64,000 nt of DNA, taken from positions 2,585,451 to 2,649,450 of the forward strand of contig NZ_CP100355.1 in NCBI RefSeq assembly GCF_024204665.1, read 5' to 3'. Under the pieces are notes generated by a model that made no database searches, was not told the origin of the DNA, and saw only the letters and a program-made list of their open reading frames with translations. The position numbers and the translations under genes were made by a program. The first letter of the stretch is position 1; the number at the start of each line of letters is the position of its first letter. The stretch comes from Natronosalvus rutilus (lineage in GTDB: Archaea > Halobacteriota > Halobacteria > Halobacteriales > Natrialbaceae). Below are positions 33,459-42,022 of this stretch, piece by piece.

Positions 33459-33479
33459 CATCGGCACATCGAGGGTGAC

Positions 33480-34025
33480 ATGGCAGTACTCGAGACGATC
33501 GTAGTCGCGTTCTGGGCGATGGTGCCCGCGTACGTGCCGAACAACGCGGCGGTGCTCGCCGGCGGCGGTCGGCCGATCGACGGTGGTCGAACCCTCAACA
33601 GTAAGCGACTGCTGGGCGACGGCAAGACCTGGCGTGGGACGGCGGTGGGGACGACGGTCGGCCTGATCCTGGCGGCGGTGTTGACGCTGATCGCCAGTGA
33701 CGCGAGCGAGGCGCTCGGCTTCGAGGTGCCGACGTTCACGGCGCTCGCGGCGCTCGGACTCGCTGGCGGGGCGATGCTCGGGGACATCCTCGCCTCGTTT
33801 CTCAAGCGTCGAACGGGCCGGGACCGCGGGGCGATGTTCCCAATCGTCGATCAACTGGATTTCGTCGTCGTCTCGCTCCCGGTGACGGCCCTGCTCGACA
33901 TCGACTGGTTTCTGTCCGTATTCACCTGGGAGGTCATCCTCGTCGTCGTCGTCATCACGCCGCTGTTGCACGTCCTGACGAACGTGATCGCGTACAGGCT
34001 CGGGTTGAAGGACGAACCCTGGTAG
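33480..34025 (+). CDS. carS: CDP-archaeol synthase (CDP-2,3-bis-O-geranylgeranyl-sn-glycerol synthase)
   Basis: 181 residues with 5 hydrophobic segments. [26 protein letters not shown], the conserved [14 protein letters not shown], and the second motif [26 protein letters not shown] match CarS/DUF46. It activates the unsaturated archaeal lipid phosphate with CTP before head-group attachment. Confidence 0.93.
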   Translation: MAVLETIVVAFWAMVPAYVPNNAAVLAGGGRPIDGGRTLNSKRLLGDGKTWRGTAVGTTVGLILAAVLTLIASDASEALGFEVPTFTALAALGLAGGAMLGDILASFLKRRTGRDRGAMFPIVDQLDFVVVSLPVTALLDIDWFLSVFTWEVILVVVVITPLLHVLTNVIAYRLGLKDEPW

Positions 34026-34057
34026 GCCGGTCCCGTCTCGCTCTTCGTGTCGGCCGC

Positions 34058-34134
34058 TCGAGTGCCAGCCTCGAGTTTCGACGTGTGAGTCAACTTCGAG
34101 TGCCGGCCTCGAGTGTTGCCCCTACGAGCCAACT
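34058..34134 (+). repeat. Two tandem ~38-bp direct repeats
   Basis: TCGAGTGCCAGCCTCGAGTT...GTGTGAGTCAACT (34058-34095) followed directly by TCGAGTGCCGGCCTCGAGTG...TACGAGCCAACT (34096-34134). Intergenic, between carS and pyrE. Role unknown. Confidence 0.55.
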
Positions 34135-34222
34135 CCGGACGGGTATCCGACCGCAAATGCATTCCTCGAGCTCCGGACACGCCCGATCTCGAGCCCCCTC
34201 GGCTACGAGCGCGCATCACATC

Positions 34223-34232
34223 GTTTATTTCG
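34223..34232 (+). promoter_or_regulatory. TATA box of pyrE
   Basis: gtttatttcg, centred ~27 nt before the pyrE ATG (34255); a leaderless start is likely. Confidence 0.6.
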
Positions 34233-34254
34233 ATTCGCCGCCCCATTGTCGCCA

Positions 34255-34788
34255 ATGACGAACCAGGCACTCATCGACGCCCTTCGTGACGCCGACGCGG
34301 TTCGATACGGCGAGTTCGAACTCTCCCACGGCGGCACCAGCGACTACTACGTCGACAAGTACCTCTTCGAGACCGACCCACGCTGTCTCGAGTTGATCGC
34401 CGAGGCCTTCGCCGAGCGACTCGAGGCCAGGGCCGACGCGAAACTCGGCGGGGTCGCCCTCGGCGGCGTCCCGCTGGCGGCCGCGACGAGCGTCGCCGCC
34501 GGCGTTCCCTACGTCATCGCCCGGAAGCAGCGCAAGGACTACGGGACGGCGAACCTGATCGAGGGCCGACTCAAGGAGGGCGAAGAAGTCGTCGTCGTCG
34601 AGGACATCGTCACGACGGGCACGAGTCTGGTAGACGCGGTCGAGGCGCTACGCAGGGCGGGTGCGACCGTCGAGCGCGCGCTCGTCGTCGTGGACCGGCA
34701 GGAGGGTGGCCGCGAGAACGTCGAAGCCGCGGGCCTCGAGATGGAGGCACTGGTGACGGCGGAGGAGTTGCTGGCCGACCGCGACTGA
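34255..34788 (+). CDS. pyrE: Orotate phosphoribosyltransferase
   Basis: 177 residues. Makes OMP from orotate and PRPP in pyrimidine synthesis. The PRPP-binding motif is [14 protein letters not shown]; also [16 protein letters not shown] (substrate loop), [31 protein letters not shown] (hood region with Lys). Single gene. Confidence 0.95.
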   Translation: MTNQALIDALRDADAVRYGEFELSHGGTSDYYVDKYLFETDPRCLELIAEAFAERLEARADAKLGGVALGGVPLAAATSVAAGVPYVIARKQRKDYGTANLIEGRLKEGEEVVVVEDIVTTGTSLVDAVEALRRAGATVERALVVVDRQEGGRENVEAAGLEMEALVTAEELLADRD

Positions 34789-34856
34789 GCGGTTCTCAAG
34801 CGGTAGTCTCGACGGGGCGTCGAAATCAGTTCAAATGCGATAGTTCCGATAGCTCG

Positions 34857-35639
34857 TTAGTCGGGTTTCGATGCCCGAACACACAGGAACGTCGGGTATT
34901 TTAACCGTTTCTCGTACGATTCTGGCTTTTTCTCTTTGAAGGACTCTCTCGGCTTCGGTTCGACCAGTTCGTCCAGGTGGAACCCAGTTTCGACGAGCGA
35001 GTTGACGACCTCAGAAAATGGCCGACGATAGAAGGGAACCTCAATGTCCTCGCCAGAGGCGGACCACGTCATTCGTTCCCGTTCGACGTCGAAGTAGTTC
35101 TCGGCTTCGAACGCAATGTACTCATCGACTGGATGTTGCGCCGAAAACACGAGGAATCCGCCTGGCCGGAGGATGCGAGCGAACTCCGCGAAGGGCTGTC
35201 GCCAGTCTTCGACGTAATGGAGCGAAAGGCCGCAGATGACACCGTCGAACGTTCCGTCGTCGGCGAACTCGAGAGGCTCCGTGATGTCGACCTGGCGAAT
35301 TTCTGCTCGCTCGCCGATTCGTCGTCTTGCCTGTTCGAGCATCTCGGTGTTCCTGTCGACAGCGAGAACGTCCGCTCCCCGCTCGGCCAACCAGTCTGCG
35401 TACCGACCGTGTCCACAACCCGCATCGAGGACTCGTTTGTCCGCGACGTCAGGAACGAGTTCCGTCGTCGCAGGAAACTCGAGGTCGGCACAGTACGGGT
35501 TTTCTTCTTGCGTCTTGTACGTCTCCGCCAGTTTGTCGTATGCGTCCTCCACGGTAGGACTCTCATCGGGTGGCATGAACACGTTCGTGTGGCACCATTC
35601 GAAGTAATCGTTGTGATTCGATTTCGAGTCACTGGCCAT
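34857..35639 (-). CDS. Class I SAM-dependent methyltransferase
   Basis: 260 residues. SAM-binding motif I VLDAGCGHGRYADWLAE, motif II VLAVDRNTEMLEQARRR, motif III/IV FDGVICGLSLHYVEDW, then FARILRPGGFLVFSAQHP. Substrate unknown; the C-terminal LKYPTFLCVRASKPD closes the fold. Codon bias is weaker than in neighbours, so it may be more recent. Confidence 0.9.
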   Translation of the reverse strand: MASDSKSNHNDYFEWCHTNVFMPPDESPTVEDAYDKLAETYKTQEENPYCADLEFPATTELVPDVADKRVLDAGCGHGRYADWLAERGADVLAVDRNTEMLEQARRRIGERAEIRQVDITEPLEFADDGTFDGVICGLSLHYVEDWRQPFAEFARILRPGGFLVFSAQHPVDEYIAFEAENYFDVERERMTWSASGEDIEVPFYRRPFSEVVNSLVETGFHLDELVEPKPRESFKEKKPESYEKRLKYPTFLCVRASKPD

Positions 35640-35722
35640 CCGTAACGAGCATCGGCAACGAGGCTGGTAAATCAGCAGGCCGTCGAAAGAGACGGAAAAC
35701 CGATATCGAACGCCCGATGTCG

Positions 35723-36370
35723 CTATTGCTGGCCGTAGGACTCGAACTGCTCGAGCACCGTCTCCAGTTGCTCGTCGGAGAGTCGCTGGGGCTCGAGGCC
35801 GGCCGAGCGCGCTTCCAGATAGATCCGGGCGAGGCTCTCGACGTGGGCCGTGTTCTCGAGGGCCGTCTCGAGGTCCGGCGCGGTGACGACGAGGCCGTGA
35901 TTCTCGATGAGGCTCGCGGTAGCGTCGGCCTCACGCATCGCGGTGACGATGTTCTTGGCCAGTGCGTCAGTACCGTAGGGGGCGTACTCGGCGACTGGCA
36001 CCCGCTTGCCGACGGCGACGATCATGTAGTGAATCGGCGGCAGGGGTTCGTCGGCGATCGCCAGCGTCGTCGACCACGGCGAGTGGGTGTGGACGATGGC
36101 ACCCACGTCCTCCCGGCGGTAGATGGCGCTGTGCATCGGGACCTCACTGCTGGGTTTCATCGCCCCGTCGCGGTGCTCGCCGTCGACGCCGACGACCGGC
36201 ACGTCGTCGACGTCGAACGCGTCGTAGGGGACGCCCGTCGGCGTGATCGCGAAGGCGTCGCCGTCGCCGCCGCGGACGCTCAGATTGCCGGTTCGGCCGG
36301 GAGTGAGCGTCGCGAGGTCGCTCGCGTGCTCGACCACCTGCTCGCGCTGGGTCTCGAGGATCACAGTCAC
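35723..36370 (-). CDS. Class II aldolase/adducin-family protein
   Basis: 215 residues. Zn ligands of the L-fuculose-1-phosphate aldolase fold: IVHTHSPWS (two His) and the later ENHGLVV (His), with catalytic Glu in KPSSEVPMH, plus GRTGNLSVR near the N-terminus. It splits a sugar phosphate in an unknown pathway. Its GTG start overlaps the stop of the upstream HAD gene (GTGA), so they form an operon. Confidence 0.86.
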   Translation of the reverse strand: MTVILETQREQVVEHASDLATLTPGRTGNLSVRGGDGDAFAITPTGVPYDAFDVDDVPVVGVDGEHRDGAMKPSSEVPMHSAIYRREDVGAIVHTHSPWSTTLAIADEPLPPIHYMIVAVGKRVPVAEYAPYGTDALAKNIVTAMREADATASLIENHGLVVTAPDLETALENTAHVESLARIYLEARSAGLEPQRLSDEQLETVLEQFESYGQQ

Positions 36371-37098
36371 AGTACCAGGTCTGTTAGGTCGCCGAAGTGA
36401 TCTATCCTGTGGTCGGGGATTCGATCGTCTTTCGTTCGATCAGCTCCAAGGGGATCGGGGTCGCCCGGCTCCTCGCCCGCAGCGTCGAACAACACTGTCT
36501 CGAGACCGATCGCGTTTCCGCCGACGACGTCCGAGCGGATCGAATCGCCGACCATCACCGCATCGCTCGGGTGACACTCGAGTCGGGACAGCGGGTAGGT
36601 GAACATGACCGAGGCGGGTTTTTCCTGGCCAACCTCCTCGGAGGTCACGAGCAAGTCGATGGCGTCCGTGAGGTCCAACCGCTCGATCTTGCGCAGTTGA
36701 ATCCGGGTGGTGAGGTTCGTGACGATTCCCACGTCAACGTCGGCTTCTCTGAACGCCGACAACGTCTCCTCGACACCCGAGTGGAGCGCCATCGCCTCGA
36801 GATACCCCTCCCAGTAGGCGTCGCCCAGGGCCAGCGCGTCCGACGGTCGGGGCTCGCCTGTGTGGCGCTCGAACGCCCGTTTGAAGTACAGCAGGCGTTC
36901 GTGGGAGGCAGCAACCCCCGCGAGGTCGCGTTTCACGTCGCGGCGGCCAGTCTGGTAGAACGCTTCGAACTCTGTTGACTCGAAGTCGTATCCACGATCG
37001 AGGGCAACCTCGTGGGCGGCGGTCTTTCCCGCCTCGTTGCACGGCGCGTAGGGGTAGAGCGTGTCGTCGAAGTCGAAGAGCACGGCGTCGACGGTCAT
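36367..37098 (-). CDS. HAD-superfamily hydrolase (GS1-like)
   Basis: 243 residues. Motif [13 protein letters not shown], motif [12 protein letters not shown], motif [18 protein letters not shown] ... [15 protein letters not shown] phosphatase on small phosphorylated metabolites, possibly a partner of the downstream aldolase because the two genes overlap by four bases. Confidence 0.87.
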   Translation of the reverse strand: MTVDAVLFDFDDTLYPYAPCNEAGKTAAHEVALDRGYDFESTEFEAFYQTGRRDVKRDLAGVAASHERLLYFKRAFERHTGEPRPSDALALGDAYWEGYLEAMALHSGVEETLSAFREADVDVGIVTNLTTRIQLRKIERLDLTDAIDLLVTSEEVGQEKPASVMFTYPLSRLECHPSDAVMVGDSIRSDVVGGNAIGLETVLFDAAGEEPGDPDPLGADRTKDDRIPDHRIDHFGDLTDLVL

Positions 37099-37148
37099 AG
37101 GTGACCTGCTCGGGCATCGGTAAAACGCGTGTCGGTCGAACGGAGCGA

Positions 37149-37748
37149 TCAGGGCGAAACCGCATCTGAACTCGAACCATAGCCGGGGAGTAATACGTTG
37201 ATGGCCGCGACCACGACCCCCGCCAGCCCCATTCGAACGCCGGCAACGAGCCAGTTCTGTTTCGAGATCGATCCGAGATAGGCCCCGAAGACGAACAGCA
37301 CGGCGACCCCGACACCGATAGCGGCGACCGTCGCCTCGAGCATCGAGAAGGTGACGCCCTCGGCGAGAAACGGACCTAGCGGAAGGAGGATCCCGATGAG
37401 CGGTCCAACGCCACTCGCGACGGCGTTGATCGACCGCGCACCAGCCTGGCGCTCCTGGACCCTCGTCCCCTCGAGGTCGGTCAGCATCGCCGCTTCGATG
37501 CGCAATAGTTCGGCGCGTTTCTCGGCGCGTTCGATCTCCCAGACGCTCCAGACGCCCGACGTCCCGAGGCCGACGGCGGCGCCGAGGCCAATCGCCACCA
37601 CAGTGAGCCCGTCGTCAACGCCGGAGAGGTAGGACCCGACGACAACCCCGATGCTCGTCAGCGTCCCGTCGAAGCCGTTGGAGATGAAGTACCGTCTCGA
37701 GATTGATCGGACGTCTTCGCGCTGGAGCAATTCCCGAAGATCGGTCAT
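37149..37748 (-). CDS. VIT1/CCC1-type iron/manganese transporter
   Basis: 199 residues. Begins with a cytoplasmic helix, then NGFDGTLTSIGVVVGSYLSG, the CCC1/VIT signature, and four to five membrane helices (VVAIGLGAAVGLGTSGVWSVW; VASGVGPLIGILLPLG; VAAIGVGVAVLFVFGAYLG; LAGVVVAAINVLL). Probably exports or sequesters Fe2+/Mn2+. Its start is 7 bp after the DUF211 stop on the same strand. Confidence 0.8.
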   Translation of the reverse strand: MTDLRELLQREDVRSISRRYFISNGFDGTLTSIGVVVGSYLSGVDDGLTVVAIGLGAAVGLGTSGVWSVWEIERAEKRAELLRIEAAMLTDLEGTRVQERQAGARSINAVASGVGPLIGILLPLGPFLAEGVTFSMLEATVAAIGVGVAVLFVFGAYLGSISKQNWLVAGVRMGLAGVVVAAINVLLPGYGSSSDAVSP

Positions 37749-37755
37749 CCTGCCG

Positions 37756-38049
37756 TCACCGATCCTGCGCCGTGTCGACCTGTTCGACGAAGCGCTCGCC
37801 GCAGACGACCTGATCGATCGAGTGAACGGTCCCGCCGAGGTCAGCGATGACCTCCTCGACGGTGTCGACGTCGATGTCGTCGCCCTCGATCGTGAGCTTC
37901 AGGGTCTGGACTTCGCGATCCGTCTCAATGAGTTCTGCGTTGACGCCCTGGACTCCAGCGTGCTCGGCGATCGTCGTCGTGAACTCGACCGTCTCCGAGT
38001 CGTGTGGCTTCAGGAGGTCTAGGACGAGCCGTCGTACCGGTACGGGCAT
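37756..38049 (-). CDS. DUF211 family protein
   Basis: 97 residues: MPVPVRRLVLDLLKPHDSET, VNAELIETDREVQTLKLTIEGDDIDVDTVEEVIADLGGTVHSIDQVVCG, the ferredoxin-like DUF211 fold known only from archaea. In relatives it forms rings and may bind metal or nucleotide. Same operon as the iron transporter. Confidence 0.85.
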   Translation of the reverse strand: MPVPVRRLVLDLLKPHDSETVEFTTTIAEHAGVQGVNAELIETDREVQTLKLTIEGDDIDVDTVEEVIADLGGTVHSIDQVVCGERFVEQVDTAQDR

Positions 38050-38095
38050 ACCCTCGTGTACACCGTGTGAGTCCTTAGAGGGCGGGTCCTTGTCT

Positions 38096-38548
38096 TCAGT
38101 CGTTCGGGAACTCCTTCTGGAACCCGCGGAACTCCGTCCGGTGGGCCTCTTCGTCGGCCAGGATCGTCACGGCGACGTCTTCGGTGACCGGGTCGTTCGC
38201 CTCGCCCGCCGCCTCGAACAGCGCGCGATAGGTCTCGATGGCGTCCTCCTCGGCCTCGAGCACACCCTCGATGACGGACTGGACGTCGGTCGTGTCCTCG
38301 GGTGGCTGGAGGCTCGACTGGCGGGCCTCGAACTCCATCGATCCAGGTGGGGACTCGTCGAGTTGCTTCAGTCGGTTGCCGAGCATCCGCGCGTGCTCGA
38401 GTTCCTCCTCGACGTCCGCCTCGAGGCTCTCTTTGACCTCCTCGGCGTGGACGCCGTCGAGGACGATCGCGTTCGTCAGGTAGTTCATCACGGTCTCGAG
38501 TTCGTCGATGTACGCCTTCGTCAGTAGTTCGGTGACCTCGTCTGCCAT
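38096..38548 (-). CDS. Ferritin-like diiron protein
   Basis: 150 residues of four-helix bundle type: YIDELETVMNYLTNAI, EEVKESLEADVEEELEHARMLGNRLKQL, EGVLEAEEDAIETYRALFEAA, VAVTILADEEAHRTEFRGF. The Glu and ExxH positions of a diiron centre are visible (ELETV, EELEHAR, EAEEDAI, ADEEAH). Likely iron binding/oxidation or storage. ATG 38548 is 27 nt after a TATA box. Confidence 0.83.
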   Translation of the reverse strand: MADEVTELLTKAYIDELETVMNYLTNAIVLDGVHAEEVKESLEADVEEELEHARMLGNRLKQLDESPPGSMEFEARQSSLQPPEDTTDVQSVIEGVLEAEEDAIETYRALFEAAGEANDPVTEDVAVTILADEEAHRTEFRGFQKEFPND

Positions 38549-38570
38549 AGCTGGTTCTATCACGAACGCC

Positions 38571-38580
38571 CGTATAAAGC
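38571..38580 (-). promoter_or_regulatory. TATA box of the ferritin-like gene
   Basis: GCTTTATACG on the minus strand, 27 nt before the ATG at 38548. Confidence 0.6.
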
Positions 38581-38655
38581 TGACACCGGCATCGCTCGCG
38601 GTCCAGCGTGGGGCCAGCATCGGGACGAAGTCGGAAACCCTGCCGGCACCGCCGT

Positions 38656-38665
38656 CCTTTATAGC
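38656..38665 (+). promoter_or_regulatory. TATA box of the DHDPS-like gene
   Basis: cctttatagc, centred ~27 nt before ATG 38688, in the divergent intergenic region. Confidence 0.6.
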
Positions 38666-38687
38666 CGTGCCGGACTGAGTTGCGGGT

Positions 38688-39599
38688 ATGTCGAATCACG
38701 ATCCCGGAACGGAGGACCCGCTTTCGGTCCGCGGCGTCGTCCCCCCGACGGTCACGGCGTTTCACGAGGACGAGTCGGTCGACTACGAGACCACGGCGGC
38801 CCACGCCCGGTTCGTCGTCGACGGCGGCGCCCACGGCGTGTTCCCGCTCGGGACGAACGGCGAGTTCCCCCTGTTGACCGCCGACGAACAACGGGGCGTG
38901 GTCGAAGCGGTGGTCGAAGAAATCGACGGTGACGTACCCGTCATCGCCGGCGTCGGCGCGCCGAGCACACACGAGACGGTCCAGCACGCGACCCACGCCG
39001 AGCGCGTCGGCGTCGACGGCGTGGTCGTCGTGACGCCGTACTACTACCCGGTCGACCACGACGCTGCCCTCCAGCACTATCGTCGGGTGGCCGAGGCGAC
39101 GGACCTCCCCATCTACATCTATCACATCCCGAGTAAAACGGGGAACGCCATCTCGCGGTCGACCCTCGACGATCTGGCGAAGATCGACGGCATCGCCGGC
39201 CTCAAGGACTCGAGCAAGGACGTCCCGTGGCTCGCCCAGTCGATCGACGCTCACCCCGAACTGACATTCCTCTCCGGCTCGGACTCGCTGCTCTTCCCCG
39301 GCCTCGAGATCGGTTGTTCGGGCATGGTGAGCGCGGTCGCGAACGTCTTTCCCGAACTCGTGGTCGACCTCTACGAGGCCTACGACGCGGGCAACGAGGA
39401 TCGCGCCCGTGAACTCCAGAGTCGCGTCTACGACGTCCGCGACGCGCTCAAGACCGGCGGTGCGTACATGTCGGGCGTCAAGACCGCGCTCCGGCTTCGT
39501 GGATTCGACGCAGGACCGCTCCGGAGTCCGCTGCGGCTGAAAGACGAGGCGAGTACGGCAGAACTCGAGGCCGAACTCAAGGCGCTGGATCTGCTGTAG
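38688..39599 (+). CDS. DapA/KDG-aldolase-type lyase
   Basis: 303 residues. A TIM-barrel class I lyase: FPLGTNGEFPLLTADEQR, VIAGVGAPSTHETVQHA, VVVTPYYYPVDH, Tyr145 in YIYHIP and the Schiff-base Lys173 in IAGLKDSS. Could be a dihydrodipicolinate synthase, KDG/KDPG aldolase, or N-acetylneuraminate lyase-like enzyme; neighbours give no clue. Confidence 0.86.
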   Translation: MSNHDPGTEDPLSVRGVVPPTVTAFHEDESVDYETTAAHARFVVDGGAHGVFPLGTNGEFPLLTADEQRGVVEAVVEEIDGDVPVIAGVGAPSTHETVQHATHAERVGVDGVVVVTPYYYPVDHDAALQHYRRVAEATDLPIYIYHIPSKTGNAISRSTLDDLAKIDGIAGLKDSSKDVPWLAQSIDAHPELTFLSGSDSLLFPGLEIGCSGMVSAVANVFPELVVDLYEAYDAGNEDRARELQSRVYDVRDALKTGGAYMSGVKTALRLRGFDAGPLRSPLRLKDEASTAELEAELKALDLL

Positions 39600-39726
39600 G
39601 GGACTCGCTGGTTTCGTCGTCGGCCGTGTTCGTCGGAGGCTGGTTCGCTGCCGATCGACGGGAGGAAGAGGGGAACGAGGAACGCAAACCGGAGGCATTT
39701 TTTGCCGTTGCCACGGATCACGAGGC

Positions 39727-40857
39727 ATGGAACTCACGGCCGAGCAGGAGGCGGTCAGGGACGTAGTGCACGAGTTCGCCCTCGAGGAGATCCGACCGAC
39801 GGCGCTCGAGGCTGACGAGACGGAGACGTTCCCGGAGGACGTCTGGGACGGCCTCGCGGACATGGACCTGACGAGTCTGACGGTTCCGGAGGAGTACGGC
39901 GGGTACGACGCCGATCCGATCACCTACGCCATCGTCAACGAGGAAGTCGCCTACGGGATGCTGGCGGTGGCGACGGCGCTCTCGGTCCACTGTCTGGCGA
40001 CCTCGTGTATCGCCACGTTCGCCGACGAGGAGCAGAAGGAGCGCTGGCTGCCGGAGATGGCTACCGGACGGCTGGTCGGCGCCTTCGCGCTCTCGGAGCC
40101 ACACGCCGGGTCCAACCCGGCCGAGATGACGACTGAGGCCGTCAGAGAGGGGAACGAATACGTCATCAACGGCGACAAGCAGTGGATCACGAACGGCCAG
40201 CGAGCGGGCGTGATCGTCCTCTTCGCGAAGACCGACCGGGGCGACCCCTCGACGGTCACGCAGTTCCTGGTGCCCGCCGACGCGGACGGACTCACCGTGG
40301 GCGAGAAGGAGGACAAACTCGGGCTCAGGGCGAGCGACACGACGGGCCTCCACTTCGATGACGTTCGAATCCCGGCCGAGAATCGGCTGACTGAGGAAGG
40401 ACGGGGCCTCTCTGCGGCCTTCGAAATCCTGACCGGCGGCCGCATCGCCATCGCCGCCCAGTCAGTCGGGCTCGCCCAGAGCGCCCTCGACGAGGCCATC
40501 GCCTACAGCCAGGAGCGCGAACAGTTCGACCAACCGATCGGCGACATCCAGTCGATCAGGCACAAGCTTGCGGAGATGTCGACCAGAATCGAGGCTTCCC
40601 GCCTGCTCACCCGGGAAGCGGCCCGCAAGCGAGCGGCGAAGGAGGGCGATGCCGCGATGATCGCGAGCATGGCGAAGTACTTCGCCAGCGAGTCGGCGAT
40701 GTTCGTCACCAACGAGTCCGTCCAGGTCCACGGCGGCTACGGCTACGTGACCGAAGGCGAGGTCGAGCGTCTCTACCGGGACGCCAAAATCACCGAAATC
40801 TACGAGGGGACGACCGAGATACAAAAGAAGATCATCGCTCGTCACCTGCTCGAGTAG
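39727..40857 (+). CDS. Acyl-CoA dehydrogenase
   Basis: 376 residues, a standard length. LAAT-type signatures are FALSEPHAGSNPAEM and QWITNGQRAGV (FAD and substrate binding), and the C-terminal part with RIAIAAQSVGLAQSALD, QVHGGYGYVTEGEVERLYRDAKITEIYEGTTEIQ, whose Glu is the catalytic base. Oxidises acyl-CoA to enoyl-CoA in beta-oxidation or branched-chain amino acid breakdown. Confidence 0.95.
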   Translation: MELTAEQEAVRDVVHEFALEEIRPTALEADETETFPEDVWDGLADMDLTSLTVPEEYGGYDADPITYAIVNEEVAYGMLAVATALSVHCLATSCIATFADEEQKERWLPEMATGRLVGAFALSEPHAGSNPAEMTTEAVREGNEYVINGDKQWITNGQRAGVIVLFAKTDRGDPSTVTQFLVPADADGLTVGEKEDKLGLRASDTTGLHFDDVRIPAENRLTEEGRGLSAAFEILTGGRIAIAAQSVGLAQSALDEAIAYSQEREQFDQPIGDIQSIRHKLAEMSTRIEASRLLTREAARKRAAKEGDAAMIASMAKYFASESAMFVTNESVQVHGGYGYVTEGEVERLYRDAKITEIYEGTTEIQKKIIARHLLE

Positions 40858-41043
40858 TTCTCGAGTTGCCCTCGAGGCGTTCCTCCAGCGTTCTCGAGTA
40901 GCCTTCACAGCCCTCGGGCCGTCTTCCTGGCGTTTCCGAATGGCCGTCGAGTACCCCTCGAGCACCCCTCGAAACACCGTTCTCCATCCGGGGTGCCGGC
41001 GGCGACCGAAGCCACTATCGCCCTGTCGTTCCTTTCGTCGTTC

Positions 41044-41583
41044 GTGAACACCGACGGATACGACGCAGTCGTCTACGACCTCGACGGGACGCTCGTCCAC
41101 CTCATAGTCGACTGGGCCTCAGTCACCCGAGACGTCCGCGAGGTGTACCTCGCGGCGGACGTCGACCCGCCGGAATCCAACCTGTGGTCGCTGTTGGCCA
41201 GCGCGCCCGACGTCGGACTCGCGGCCGAGGTTGAGGCGACGATCGCCGGCCACGAACGCGAGGGTGCGCGCCGATCCACGCGACTGGCTCACGCCGACGA
41301 CCTCGAGAAGCGGGCCGAGTACGTTCCCGTCGGCGTCTGCTCGCTCAACTGCGAGGCGGCGTGTCGGATCGCCCTCGAGGAACACGCGCTCGCGTCGGCC
41401 GTCGACGCTGTCGTCGGACGGGACTCCGTCGAGACACGAAAACCTCACCCGGACCCGTTGCTCGCAGTGATCGACACGCTCGAGTCAGTACCCTCGCGGA
41501 CGCTCTTCATCGGCGACTCTCAGCGCGACGAAGAGACGGCGAACCGAGCAGGTACGAGATTTCAATACGTCGACGGTCGGTAG
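41044..41583 (+). CDS. HAD-superfamily phosphatase (Gph-like)
   Basis: 179 residues from GTG 41044 (an upstream start at 40993 adds 17 poorly conserved residues). Motif I VVYDLDGTLVHL, motif III/IV GRDSVETRKPHPDPLL and LFIGDSQRDEETANRAG. Acts on a small phosphorylated compound, perhaps phosphoglycolate. Confidence 0.78.
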   Translation: MNTDGYDAVVYDLDGTLVHLIVDWASVTRDVREVYLAADVDPPESNLWSLLASAPDVGLAAEVEATIAGHEREGARRSTRLAHADDLEKRAEYVPVGVCSLNCEAACRIALEEHALASAVDAVVGRDSVETRKPHPDPLLAVIDTLESVPSRTLFIGDSQRDEETANRAGTRFQYVDGR

Positions 41584-41648
41584 CCCTCGAGGCGGCGGTT
41601 TGCGCAGAGGGAGGTCGGCAAAATACGGATGGGAAAGGTCCAGACAGC

Positions 41649-41885
41649 CTACCGACCCTGCACCCGCTTCGCGTAGGCGAAGACGGCGAGCGCGGTGAAG
41701 ACCCAGACGACAGCGCCGACCCGGATGGCGAACTCCGCTCGAGCGTTCCACGTCGGCAGGTCGACAGTCGTGGACGCGAGGGCGACGAGCGGGGCACCGA
41801 CCACGATCGTCGTGACGAACGTGACCTGCATCACCCAGCCGTAATCGACGCCCTCCGGGGAACTCGTCTCGACGCGTTGAGGCAC
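41649..41885 (-). CDS. DUF5822-like membrane protein
   Basis: 78 residues from GTG 41885. VPQRVETSSPEGVDYGWVMQ then VTFVTTIVVGAPLVALAST and RVGAVVWVFTALAVFAYAKR: two membrane helices. A TATA-like cgttaag is ~27 nt upstream. Haloarchaea-specific; function unknown. Confidence 0.72.
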   Translation of the reverse strand: MPQRVETSSPEGVDYGWVMQVTFVTTIVVGAPLVALASTTVDLPTWNARAEFAIRVGAVVWVFTALAVFAYAKRVQGR

Positions 41886-42022
41886 ACGCGGACATCTCGA
41901 GTGAGCGGGCTTAACGATACTGGCTTTGACCGTCGTTCCTGGCCCGTGAGAGAGGGCCAACGCCTTCATGTACTGGTAGAAGAGTGACTCCGGTATGGAA
42001 CAATGCTGCCGGCGGAGGACGG

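Noticed and set aside
38019-39923. 634-codon minus-strand frame opposite the DHDPS-like gene
   Set aside because: Covers two real genes on both strands, Arg-rich, no motif.
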